The notes under the pieces were generated by a model that was given only the letters and a program-made list of their open reading frames with translations, did no database searches and was not told where the DNA came from. From assembly GCA_017853575.1 (NCBI GenBank), contig JAFMJI010000007.1, positions 1 through 64,000 of the forward strand: DNA of 64,000 nucleotides, read 5' to 3'. The position numbers were made by a program, and so were the translations under genes. Shown here one piece after another: positions 17,354-26,512 of the stretch (position 1 is the first letter of the stretch; each line of letters starts with the position of its first letter). Source of the stretch: Chitinophagaceae bacterium. GTDB lineage: Bacteria; Bacteroidota; Bacteroidia; Chitinophagales; Chitinophagaceae.

Positions 17354-19255
17354 TCAATATTCAAAGCGCATAAAGGCCTCTAGCGCTGCATATTGCGGCA
17401 ATCCCAGTTGATCAAACAGTAAAGCAGTACCTGCATTCCTGTCTTCTGCCCTTTGCCAAAATTCCCTGCTGTCATTTCCCTGGAATACAACGCCATCTTT
17501 TTGAGATTGGTGAATAAAAATTCCATTTCGTTTTTCCAGCACTTGGTCTGGACTCATTGGAATTGACATGTCGATATCCCAAATATCCCACTCCGCCCAC
17601 GCTCCACGATACAACCACAGCCTGCAATCAGCCACCGAAGGGTCATTTGAAGCTTTTAATCTTTTGAGTGTTTCATACATTACATCAAAGCATACTTTAT
17701 GTGTGCCATGTGGATCAGCAAAATCACCCGCAGCAAAAATTTGATGTGGCTTGATTTTCTTGATCAGATCCATGTGAATGTTTACATCTTCTTCAGTAGG
17801 AGGATTCTTTGTAATTAAACCAGTTTCATAAAAGGGCAGGTTCATGAAATGAATGTTTTCATCCTTGACACCTACATATCTGCAAGTTGCCCTCGCCTCT
17901 GTTCTTCTGATCATGCCTTTGATACTTCTGATTTCAGATGTATCCTTTTCATGAAGTTGTTTTGATTGAATAAAGTTTTTTGCTTCTTTCCAGATATTGC
18001 TGGCTTTACTTTTGTCAATTGCGAAACTTCCATCAAATTCCACGGCAAAATCAATTTGTCTGAGTACAAACTCATCACTCACTGCAATGTTGCCTGAGGT
18101 TTGATATCCAACATGCACATCATGTCCATGTTGTACCAATCTTAAAAAGGTTCCACCCATAGAAATGATATCATCATCAGGATGGGGAGAGAAGATGATC
18201 ACTCTTTTTTGTGCAGGATTTTTTCTTTCTGGATGTCTTGGTACTTCTTCAGTTGATTTTCCTCCAGGCCATCCGGTAATGGTATCACGGAGACCGTTGA
18301 AAACTCTTAAATTGATATTTCCAACTGGACCGTGTTTTTCAAGCAGATCGGCCAATCCTTCATTTAAATAATCTTCTTTAGACAACATCAACAATGGTTT
18401 CTTCAGTTGAATAGCTAAACTGCAAACAGCTTTTCTGATAAGTTTTTCAGTCCATTTAATTTCACCAGTTAGCCAGGGCGATTCAATTCTTGTGAGTTTT
18501 GAAGCAGATGCCTGATCCAAATGAAACACGCAATCATCGTGTTCCTGTAAAATACTTGCTGGGATTCTTTCAGTAATTTTTTCCTCCACCGACGCCTTGA
18601 TAATCTCCGCCTTGCTGGCACCAAATGCAAGCAGTACGATTTTTTTGGATTTCAGAATTGTTGAGATACCCATGGTGAGCGCCAACCTTGGAACATCTGA
18701 AATATTGTTGAATTCATAAGCATTTGCCAATCTTGTATTGTTGTCTAATGCAGCAATTCTGGTGATGGAGTTTCTGCTAGCACCAGGCTCATTGAAACCA
18801 ATATGTCCATTTAATCCAATTCCAAGAATTTGCATGTCAATTCCACCTGCGTCTTCAATCGCTTTTTCGAACGCGTTCCCGTATGTGTGCATGGCCGACT
18901 TTTCAATCGTTCCATCTGGAATGTGAATATTTTTTGGATCAATATCTATATGTTGAAACAAGTGGTTGTTCATGAAAGTATGATAGCTCTGTGGAGCATC
19001 AGGCTTCATGGGATAGTATTCATCTAGGTTGAACGTAACAACGTTTTTAAAGCTCAACCCTTCTTCTTTATGCAGTCTAACCAATTCTGCATACAGGGTC
19101 TTGGGAGTTGAACCTGTTGCCATTCCTAAAACACAATTTTGTTTTTTGGAGGCTTTTTCTTTTATCAAGACCGCAATGTCGTGAGCAATTTTTTTTGAGG
19201 CAGATTTGCTGTCAGAATGAATTAAAATAGGAATTTTCTCAAATGTGTCAATCAT
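17354..19255 (-). CDS. nagB: glucosamine-6-phosphate deaminase fused to PIG-L/LmbE-type domain
   Basis: 633 residues, about 2.4 times the size of plain NagB. Residues ~1-265 are NagB: GMATGSTPKTLYAEL (phosphate loop), FNLDEYY (Asp78), and GIGLNGHIGFNEPG with His151 and Glu156. They convert glucosamine-6-phosphate to fructose-6-phosphate and ammonia. Residues ~350-620 form a PIG-L deacetylase-like domain with IFSPHPDDDIISMGG (metal-binding HPDDD at 358-362) and a late DPHGTHKVC. This fusion is the usual long NagB of Bacteroidota. The second domain could deacetylate an N-acetylglucosamine compound, giving deacetylation and deamination in one chain; that is inference. Cytoplasmic. Confidence 0.92.
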   Translation of the reverse strand: MIDTFEKIPILIHSDSKSASKKIAHDIAVLIKEKASKKQNCVLGMATGSTPKTLYAELVRLHKEEGLSFKNVVTFNLDEYYPMKPDAPQSYHTFMNNHLFQHIDIDPKNIHIPDGTIEKSAMHTYGNAFEKAIEDAGGIDMQILGIGLNGHIGFNEPGASRNSITRIAALDNNTRLANAYEFNNISDVPRLALTMGISTILKSKKIVLLAFGASKAEIIKASVEEKITERIPASILQEHDDCVFHLDQASASKLTRIESPWLTGEIKWTEKLIRKAVCSLAIQLKKPLLMLSKEDYLNEGLADLLEKHGPVGNINLRVFNGLRDTITGWPGGKSTEEVPRHPERKNPAQKRVIIFSPHPDDDIISMGGTFLRLVQHGHDVHVGYQTSGNIAVSDEFVLRQIDFAVEFDGSFAIDKSKASNIWKEAKNFIQSKQLHEKDTSEIRSIKGMIRRTEARATCRYVGVKDENIHFMNLPFYETGLITKNPPTEEDVNIHMDLIKKIKPHQIFAAGDFADPHGTHKVCFDVMYETLKRLKASNDPSVADCRLWLYRGAWAEWDIWDIDMSIPMSPDQVLEKRNGIFIHQSQKDGVVFQGNDSREFWQRAEDRNAGTALLFDQLGLPQYAALEAFMRFEY

Positions 19256-19309
19256 TGAACAAAATTGAGTCCTAAAGTTAATTAAAATATTTATAAACCC
19301 TGAAACGGC

Positions 19310-20188
19310 CTATTGCAGCTTTATTTCAAATATCTCAGGCCAAAGCTTCCCTGTGATGTAGATGGATTTCTTGGAACTATCATATGCTATGCCATTCAAA
19401 ACAGCACCGTTAGATTGTGCAGTTGAATTGTTTTTTGTTAGATATGATAAATCTGATTTGCTGTTTTTGGGAAGGAAATCTGAAAAGTTCAATGTGCCAA
19501 TTACATTTCCATTATTCGGATCAATTTTTACGATATAATCATATTGCCATCTATTGGCATATATATATCCGTCAATCATTTCCAATTCATTGAGGTTGTT
19601 AACCGGACCCATATTGTCTTTTACACTAATAATATTTTTTACTTTGATTGAATTGGGTTCAGCAAAATATAATTTGTCAGTTCCGTCGCTTATGATCAAA
19701 GATGTTCCATCATTTGTAATTCCCCAACCTTGATAGCTCCAGTTTCTCGTACCCAATGGTTTGAATGTTTTCACATTGTATAAAAACACCAAATGATTTT
19801 CCCAACTGAGCTGATACACAGTATCGTTTAAAATCGTTATTCCTTCAGCAAATATTTCTTTTCCGTTATCTAATTGCTTCAGTGTTTTTCCATTTTTTAT
19901 ATCAACATACCTCAAATTTGATTTTCCATATAAGCCCGTACTTTCAATAAGTTTCCCATTGTATACTTCCAGTCCTTGTGTAAATGCGGAAGTATCGTGT
20001 GGAAATGCATTTAAGACAGTATATCCAATGTTTTCTGGTGCAGGAGTTGTTGCTTCAATGGAGGACTCATTGTTAACTTCTGATTCGTTATTGCATGATA
20101 TGGCTAAAAAGTAAACTATTGCTATGAAAGGAAGATGAAGTTTGCTTATTGTTGATATACGATTATTTACGAATAACATAGTAAACAC
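19310..20188 (-). CDS. glutaminyl-peptide cyclotransferase (glutamine cyclotransferase family), lipoprotein
   Basis: 292 residues. A basic N-terminus, hydrophobic stretch and lipobox LAISC (Cys32) mark a lipoprotein. The rest matches the plant/bacterial glutamine cyclotransferase beta-propeller: FPHDTSAFTQGLEVYNGKLIESTGLYGKSNLR, EGITILNDTVYQLSW, YQGWGITNDG, and NELEMIDGYIYANRWQYDYIVKID. The enzyme forms N-terminal pyroglutamate on exported peptides. The gene starts inside the 3' end of the upstream methyltransferase gene (26-base overlap; ATG at 20179 would reduce it to 17), suggesting coupling. Confidence 0.88.
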   Translation of the reverse strand: MFTMLFVNNRISTISKLHLPFIAIVYFLAISCNNESEVNNESSIEATTPAPENIGYTVLNAFPHDTSAFTQGLEVYNGKLIESTGLYGKSNLRYVDIKNGKTLKQLDNGKEIFAEGITILNDTVYQLSWENHLVFLYNVKTFKPLGTRNWSYQGWGITNDGTSLIISDGTDKLYFAEPNSIKVKNIISVKDNMGPVNNLNELEMIDGYIYANRWQYDYIVKIDPNNGNVIGTLNFSDFLPKNSKSDLSYLTKNNSTAQSNGAVLNGIAYDSSKKSIYITGKLWPEIFEIKLQ

Positions 20189-20957
20189 AGGTGGTTAAAA
20201 AGTTTCTTAGAAAGGGAATATGATTAATGACGGCAAATTGTTTTCTGGGCTTCCATCCAAATTTATCCAGGTAGATGGGATTGATAAGGTATGGTTGTTT
20301 TTGCTCGATTTGATATCCGCTGTTTTTTACAATTCTTTCAAATCTTTCGATTGAAATTCCTGTATCTTTTATTTCAAGCAATTCTTTAATGGTTGAGTTA
20401 GATTCTCCAAAAACTTTCAAGATGCTTTTATACAAGAATTTTGGGAGTATATGAAAGTAGGGGAGAAATCCAAGGAACTTACTCTTGCATATTTGCTGAT
20501 GCCCACCATGAGGCATATACCATGGAGGGAATCCAAAAAATATTCTTCCCCCAGGTTTTAGAAATTGTTTGATATATGGGATGAATTTTTCCTGATTTGG
20601 TATGTGCTCTATGACATCTTTTAAAATAATTAAATCAAATTTTTCTCTCAACATAGCAAGGGCTTCCTCCTCGTATATATTAATGTTGATCAAAGTTGCA
20701 AGTCCTGTTTCCAAATGCTTTGACAAATGCTCAGTTGAAAACTGAAATTTATCGTTGTCCAATTCTATACCGGTTGATCCACAGCCTCTTTCCAACAAGG
20801 CTCCCATCACGCCGCCATCACCACAACCAATATCCAATACTTTGGTGGATTCATTTAATTCCATCGTCTTCAAAATAAAAGGAACAAGATAATTCCTGGC
20901 ATTTTGGTATTGTTGTTGGTACCTGATTTTATGATCTGAATGGTGTGCTAGTGCCAT
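20163..20957 (-). CDS. class I SAM-dependent methyltransferase
   Basis: 264 residues. Motif I is VLDIGCGDGGVMGALLERG (about 40-58), followed by TGIELDNDK; LIILKDVIEHIP and FLKPGGRIFFGFPPWYMPHGGHQ form the later part of the fold. The C-terminal ~100 residues are basic and hydrophobic and could contact a lipid or membrane substrate. It is divergent from truB, whose start is 48 bases away. Substrate unknown; related proteins are often annotated as lipid/quinone- or glycan-type methyltransferases. Confidence 0.82.
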   Translation of the reverse strand: MALAHHSDHKIRYQQQYQNARNYLVPFILKTMELNESTKVLDIGCGDGGVMGALLERGCGSTGIELDNDKFQFSTEHLSKHLETGLATLININIYEEEALAMLREKFDLIILKDVIEHIPNQEKFIPYIKQFLKPGGRIFFGFPPWYMPHGGHQQICKSKFLGFLPYFHILPKFLYKSILKVFGESNSTIKELLEIKDTGISIERFERIVKNSGYQIEQKQPYLINPIYLDKFGWKPRKQFAVINHIPFLRNFLTTCVYYVIRK

Positions 20958-20992
20958 AATGAATCACCTTTCGGTGTTTGTTTTTTGATCGG

Positions 20993-21000
20993 TAACTTTG
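20993..21000 (+). promoter_or_regulatory. -7 box for truB, 4 nt from the ATG
   Basis: TAACTTTG is a perfect TAnnTTTG match and is followed by GCAA and then the truB ATG at 21005. Transcription is expected to begin at or next to the start codon. Confidence 0.55.
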
Positions 21001-21004
21001 GCAA

Positions 21005-21715
21005 ATGTACAATACACAACGTGAACATTGGAATGAAGCCTTTCAAACTGGAAAAGTTCTCCTGATTGACAAACCGCTTACCTGGACATCTTTCGACGCA
21101 GTGAAAAAGGTTAGAATTGCAACAGGAGTGAGTAAAGTTGGACATGCAGGCACACTTGATCCTCTTGCAACCGGACTTTTAATTATATGTACGGGAAAAT
21201 TTACCAAGAACATCAATGAGTATATGGCTGCTGAAAAAGAATATACTGGTTCTTTCACTCTTGGTGCAACAACACCAACATACGATTTAGAGTCTGAGCC
21301 AATATTGGCTTCAGATTACAGCAAATTGACTTTTGATGAAATTCAAAAGACTACAAATCAATTTACTGGCCAAATCATGCAAACACCTCCAATACATTCT
21401 GCAATAAAAAAATCTGGAACACCTGCTTATATTCTGGCCCGAAAGGGTAAGGAAGTAAAAATGGATCCAAGGCCAGTAACAATTTCTGTTTTTGAAATTA
21501 CAGGCATTGAATTACCTAAAGTGCATTTCAGGGTAGTCTGTTCCACAGGTACTTATATAAGAAGTTTGGCAAATGACTTTGGATCTGCTTTGGGTTGTGG
21601 AGCTCATTTATCAGCTTTGCGCAGAACCAGAATTGGTGCATTTAATGTAAGTGATGCAAAATCAATTGAGGCATTTGTCGAAGAGGTAAATCAACTTAAG
21701 TCTGCAATAAATTAG
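21005..21715 (+). CDS. truB: tRNA pseudouridine(55) synthase
   Basis: 236 residues. The catalytic motif GHAGTLDPLATGLL contains the active-site Asp. LLIDKPLTWTSFDAVKKVR precedes it, and a late STGTYIRSLANDFG segment follows, both typical of TruB. It makes pseudouridine 55 in the T-loop of tRNAs. It lacks a separate PUA domain, as is common in short forms. Its TAG stop overlaps the TAA stop of the convergent tamB gene by 4 bases. Confidence 0.95.
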   Translation: MYNTQREHWNEAFQTGKVLLIDKPLTWTSFDAVKKVRIATGVSKVGHAGTLDPLATGLLIICTGKFTKNINEYMAAEKEYTGSFTLGATTPTYDLESEPILASDYSKLTFDEIQKTTNQFTGQIMQTPPIHSAIKKSGTPAYILARKGKEVKMDPRPVTISVFEITGIELPKVHFRVVCSTGTYIRSLANDFGSALGCGAHLSALRRTRIGAFNVSDAKSIEAFVEEVNQLKSAIN

Positions 21716-24700
21716 TCTTTCTGGGATTCAACAATCGTTTTTTTCTTCCGCTCAAAGAATCTGTCAAATTCAGTTCTGAAAGAAATATTGCCCCCTGTGC
21801 GGTCTCTTTTTCCAGATGAAGAAAGTAGGTCGAAGCTGCTTCTGTAGAAAAAGGATGTCCTGAATTTTCCATCAGGGGTGATTTTGTATTCTACATTCAC
21901 ATCTGGTAAAAAAAGAAAATTTTGGGAACTCGTTGCCATAGATGTAGCTCCGGCAGCAAAATTAAAATCACTACCAAATGTAACTACCAGCTTATCATTC
22001 AGCATGGTTTTGATAAATTGAAAACTTACGTTTTCACGGAAATTTGTTGGCCCTGTTCTGTTCGCCCCTGCGGTTCCACCCAGGGTGGTCATGGTTCTTG
22101 AGTAATTGAAGTTTACATCAACAGATGAGCCCAGCATTTTTGTAAAGAAGTTTTGGATGCTGTTTGAAAGTATTCCATTTATCACACCAGATATGGTGCT
22201 GTTTAGCAATTCATAATTCAAGTCGCTGGCCACAACTGCTGCCTGTGGTGCAAAGCTTTTGAAAACCAATAGATACGTTGCCTGTTTACTCACTTCCAAT
22301 GCATCTCTGTTGATGGTTTTCAATTTATTTTCTATGGTTGCATTGTTTTTGACACTGCTTCCCTGTGGAATTAGTATTTGGAAACTTGGATTGGGTTTGC
22401 TCAAAGTACCTGTAAGGTTACATCTTACTTCAACATCACTGATCTCTCTTAATACATCAGAACTAACCCCAGAAATTCCACTGTTGCTGGGATCTGTGAA
22501 CAATGTACTCATACGTACTTTTTCAGCAGTATACAATGCATCAATATTAATATCTGCATCATAGGGATCACCTGTCCAACTTATATAACTGTTGCCGCCG
22601 CCAAGCAGTTTGAAAGGTTTTTTGAAAACATCCTGAAAGTTGAAATTATAGCTTCCATTCTCAATATTATACCTTCCAATCATTGTGAAGTTGTCTTTGG
22701 ATCCAGTATGTAGTTTAAGGTTTCCAGATCCTTGACCTGAAATAATGTCCCCGGTTACTTCATCCAAAATCACATTCATCTTCAAATATGGATTCGCAAC
22801 CAAATCCATGTCTATCACATAGTTGCTGGTACTTATAGGAGATGCCGTTTGCATTTCTGTACCATATTTTTTCCATACGACATAATCAACATCTGCAGAT
22901 TGTTTGCTGTTGGTTGTTGTAAGTATATTGATGGTTGATGAGTCTACCGGCGCTCCACTCATGTACATTTTCATCGATTCATCAGGACCTGTTATCGAGA
23001 AATTAAATCTTGCCAAGGCTTTCCCATAGAATAAATTGTTGTCAGTTCTGCCAGTATTCAAAACCAGCAACTTTCTTGAAGTTGCACTCAGGTTATAACT
23101 GAATTTGTTAAAAAAGTGATGTTCCAGATCTCCTCGAAAACTTGCCGGATTTCCATAGATGTCTTTTAATTGAATGGTTCCAAAGTCAATTTTATCTGGG
23201 GTGAATGTAATGGTTGGGTCAAGCAAAGTATAAGTACATTTTGTGATGTCAACGGTAACTTTTGCATTGGAAACCTTAACAGATCCAACCAAGTCTGGTT
23301 CTTTGAGATTTCCTTGAATGCGTAAAAAACCATTGCCAGAACCGCTCATATCGCTGAACACTAGACCCAGATATGGTTTTAGTACAGAGAGTTGAAGATT
23401 TTCAATATTTATATCGGTTTCAATAATTTGGTCAAGCGAATCTTTTAAATCTAATTTCCCCTTTGCTTTAAGTTGATAAAAAGGATTGTCTGATTCAAAG
23501 AAGAAGCTGGCTCTTCGTTCACTGTTGTCCCAGAATCCATTGATAGAGGTGAGTCCAATAGAATCATCTTCAAACCTTGTTTTATCTGTCTGGGCATTTA
23601 AATAAAGTTTTAGATGATTGAAAGGATCTTCAATGGTAAGGTCTCCCGTGGTAAGTCCCTGTATCCTAGGTTCTTTTATAAAAATGGGAAGCAGCTCTCC
23701 TAAGTTTACTTTATTGAGTGATAAGATGAACGTTTGAAATTGATTCGCTTCTGAGGGAAGCGTCATGAGTCCAATGGATTGGTCTCCATTTACAAATTTG
23801 AAGTTGTTGGCGTCAAATTTTGACCTGCTTATTAATAACTCACCACCTTTTTCAATGTTCCATGTTTTTTCGTTGAACACAACTTTAGATGGATTAAAAT
23901 GAATTAGTACTCCATCATTGATATTTTCAATATTCGCTGATAATTTGGCGCCATATTGTGCAAGATTGGATGTGGTGGTTAGATCAAGTGTTGAATATGA
24001 TTTTGATGAATGTATTTCAAGCGCATTGGTTGGGAAAAACAAACTGTCGTTAAATACTATTGAACTTGCTTTTGAAAAACTGTTGATGCTGTCTGCTGTT
24101 CCCTTGGTTTTTAAATTGAGATCGTAAATGGCAATTTTATTGTATGCAATTTTTGGGATACTTGCATCCAATTCAAAAATCTTCTCTTCAGAATTGATTT
24201 TTCCCTTGATGGTGCTATTGCTCAATCCACTTAATCCGTTGTCAGTTAATGCCAGTATATAATTTGCGTTTTTTACATTTAAATTGAAGTTTACGTCTTG
24301 TGGCTTTTTTGGCGCAATTGTTTTTTTGAAGTAAAAAGGGTAGAATTCACCAAAGTAATAGCCAAGTGTTCTAGGTAATTCTTCGAATGTAAAACGTCCA
24401 TTTACGTTGGCCTCTATGTCATTGCTGCTTAATGTGAGGTTTCGAAAATCCATGTTCTTTTCAGCCTTCAAAACAACACTGTCAAATATGTATTTTCTTT
24501 TGTCTTTTGTAAAGATGATATCCTCCATTCTGGCTTCGCCACTGATATTATCAAGGTTATCCCCTTGAATATTCAATACGGATTTTCCTTTTACACTAAT
24601 TTGTTTTTTAGAGAAATGGAGTGGACTTAAATTGGAATGATTGACTTCAACAACTGCAGTAGTTAAGGGCTCCTTTGATTTAAAACTAACGCCTGCATAA

Positions 24701-26442
24701 AATTTAGCATCCAAGTTTTCGTCGTTGATATCGATGTTGGTTGTAAGTACGTCATTTTGAAAACTACCACTGGACTTGATATTTGAATAAACATAATCGT
24801 TGAATGCCAGTGATTGAAGATTCGCTTCAAATTTTGTCTTACTGTTTTTAGATTCAATTTTATAAGTCCCGTTTCCATTACCAAGATCGCTGATGTCTAC
24901 TAGTTTACCCGTATTGAATTGAATAATATCACCTGTAGAGTTAACTTCTATTTTTTCAGAACCCAAATTGCTTACCTGTACAATTGAGTTCACGGTTCCA
25001 ATGGATGTATTCAATTGCCCTTTTGTTTCAAGATCATCTCCAACTAAACTCGCATCGCCAATATATCTGATCGATTGTAAAGGTGTCAGGTCTAATCCAA
25101 TGGAAGATTTTAAGCCTTTGTGAATTGCATAGAAATCAGCAGGATTTGTTTTAATGGAAATATTTTTTGCCAGGTACCTAGTTGTTTCAACCTCGGGGAG
25201 TCCCTTGATATCCATTTTACAACTGAGTTCACTGCTTTTGCCCCATTTTATTCTAATGTTGTTGCTCTTTAAGTTATCAACTGTCCCGGTTACAATTCCA
25301 TTTGCAACTAACTTAATGGACATTTCATTTAGTTCTGGTGCGAAATATGCAATATCCTTTAAGTCGATGGTGCTGTTTCGAAATGCACCTCTCATATTTA
25401 CTTTATGAATGAAATCAGTCATGTCATCTGAAAAAGACTGATAATCCATTGCAAAATAATTTTGAACTCTGCTATGGGGAGTAAGGATACTAAGATCTTT
25501 GAAACTCATACTGCTGAGGTCCAGTTGCATATCGGCCCGCAGTTTACTCACTTCAAACCCACTCCGCTCTTTGGTACTGAGATTGATGGCAGCAGTAATT
25601 TTTTCTCCGGCAAATTTTACCTCTTCTAGATTCCCATTGATGGATGCAAATTGAAAATGCTCGCCATCAAAATAAGGTAGTGTTGTCCCAATTGAATCTA
25701 AATCATATCTGAATACACCATTGGATAGTTGAATTTGATTTGCTGTTATCAGCCATCCATCCTCATTCCAATGTTCTTTTACATTGGGATTAGAAACAGG
25801 TGCCAGAGAGTCCGGTCGATTTCCATCATATTGATAGATATGAAAGTATGGCTGATAGATGGAGACATCTTCGATGAAAATCCGTTTTTTTAACAGATTG
25901 ATTTCAGATGCTTTCAAATGAAGTTTATCCAGTTGAATGAATTGATTTTCGCCAATCCATTTATCTTCTACCAGCAGATGAATATTTTTTAAATCGAGGG
26001 ATTTAATATTAAGTCTAAGTTGACTTGGTTGGCCTGAGCTTGTATCCTTGCTTGAAAAAGCATTTGAAATAAATTGATAGTTCCAGGTGCTGTCTGTCCG
26101 CTTTAAGTTGACCTTAGCATTCTCAAGTCCGAAATGGTAAACGGTAAAATATTTTCTCGTGAAAAACCAGTCTGTAAGATTCACGCTTAGTGTTCCGGCA
26201 TATAGAAGCGTATCTTTTTTTTCGTCTCTCACCAACACATCTTTTAAGTTGAATGTGTTGAAAAGGGTAAAATTTACTCCACCAATTTTTGCTTCTGTAT
26301 GGATGGTTTTTGTAAGCTGATTGGTTGCAACGTCGATCAGTTGTTGTTGAATAAACGGCAGTTTCAGCAAGAGCCAAAAAATGAGATAGAGTGAGAGAAG
26401 ACTCCCAACGATATAACCCGCTATTTTTGCCGATTTTCTCAG
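21712..26442 (-). CDS. tamB: translocation/assembly module TamB-like protein
   Basis: About 1576 residues with an N-terminal membrane anchor (GYIVGSLLSLYLIFWLLLKLPF) and a long series of beta-strand repeats. The C-terminal ~300 residues match the TamB/DUF490 domain (GSGNLKLHTGSKDNFTMIG, YNFNFQDVFKKPF, TFGSDFNF). TamB spans the periplasm and supports outer-membrane protein or lipid transport. The start is odd. The frame is closed by TAG at 26455-26457 and contains no ATG or GTG before residue 25; a TTG at 26370 would delete the anchor. CTG at 26442 (giving RKSAKIAG) or ATT at 26451 are better. A -7-like box at 26458-26465 supports a start near there. Confidence 0.9.
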   Translation of the reverse strand: MRKSAKIAGYIVGSLLSLYLIFWLLLKLPFIQQQLIDVATNQLTKTIHTEAKIGGVNFTLFNTFNLKDVLVRDEKKDTLLYAGTLSVNLTDWFFTRKYFTVYHFGLENAKVNLKRTDSTWNYQFISNAFSSKDTSSGQPSQLRLNIKSLDLKNIHLLVEDKWIGENQFIQLDKLHLKASEINLLKKRIFIEDVSIYQPYFHIYQYDGNRPDSLAPVSNPNVKEHWNEDGWLITANQIQLSNGVFRYDLDSIGTTLPYFDGEHFQFASINGNLEEVKFAGEKITAAINLSTKERSGFEVSKLRADMQLDLSSMSFKDLSILTPHSRVQNYFAMDYQSFSDDMTDFIHKVNMRGAFRNSTIDLKDIAYFAPELNEMSIKLVANGIVTGTVDNLKSNNIRIKWGKSSELSCKMDIKGLPEVETTRYLAKNISIKTNPADFYAIHKGLKSSIGLDLTPLQSIRYIGDASLVGDDLETKGQLNTSIGTVNSIVQVSNLGSEKIEVNSTGDIIQFNTGKLVDISDLGNGNGTYKIESKNSKTKFEANLQSLAFNDYVYSNIKSSGSFQNDVLTTNIDINDENLDAKFYAGVSFKSKEPLTTAVVEVNHSNLSPLHFSKKQISVKGKSVLNIQGDNLDNISGEARMEDIIFTKDKRKYIFDSVVLKAEKNMDFRNLTLSSNDIEANVNGRFTFEELPRTLGYYFGEFYPFYFKKTIAPKKPQDVNFNLNVKNANYILALTDNGLSGLSNSTIKGKINSEEKIFELDASIPKIAYNKIAIYDLNLKTKGTADSINSFSKASSIVFNDSLFFPTNALEIHSSKSYSTLDLTTTSNLAQYGAKLSANIENINDGVLIHFNPSKVVFNEKTWNIEKGGELLISRSKFDANNFKFVNGDQSIGLMTLPSEANQFQTFILSLNKVNLGELLPIFIKEPRIQGLTTGDLTIEDPFNHLKLYLNAQTDKTRFEDDSIGLTSINGFWDNSERRASFFFESDNPFYQLKAKGKLDLKDSLDQIIETDINIENLQLSVLKPYLGLVFSDMSGSGNGFLRIQGNLKEPDLVGSVKVSNAKVTVDITKCTYTLLDPTITFTPDKIDFGTIQLKDIYGNPASFRGDLEHHFFNKFSYNLSATSRKLLVLNTGRTDNNLFYGKALARFNFSITGPDESMKMYMSGAPVDSSTINILTTTNSKQSADVDYVVWKKYGTEMQTASPISTSNYVIDMDLVANPYLKMNVILDEVTGDIISGQGSGNLKLHTGSKDNFTMIGRYNIENGSYNFNFQDVFKKPFKLLGGGNSYISWTGDPYDADINIDALYTAEKVRMSTLFTDPSNSGISGVSSDVLREISDVEVRCNLTGTLSKPNPSFQILIPQGSSVKNNATIENKLKTINRDALEVSKQATYLLVFKSFAPQAAVVASDLNYELLNSTISGVINGILSNSIQNFFTKMLGSSVDVNFNYSRTMTTLGGTAGANRTGPTNFRENVSFQFIKTMLNDKLVVTFGSDFNFAAGATSMATSSQNFLFLPDVNVEYKITPDGKFRTSFFYRSSFDLLSSSGKRDRTGGNISFRTEFDRFFERKKKTIVESQKD

Positions 26443-26457
26443 AAGCTGAATTTGCTA

Positions 26458-26465
26458 CGAAGTTA
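26458..26465 (-). promoter_or_regulatory. -7-like box upstream of tamB
   Basis: TAACTTCG on the minus strand differs from TAnnTTTG by one base. It would place the transcript start near 26453, just upstream of the non-canonical ATT/CTG start candidates. Confidence 0.4.
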
Positions 26466-26512
26466 ACCAATCTCTGCTTCTGATCCGATTCAATAAAATG
26501 TTATAATACGGT

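Noticed and set aside
26370-26372. TTG at 26370 as the tamB start
   Set aside because: It would remove most of the N-terminal membrane anchor encoded just upstream in the same open frame.
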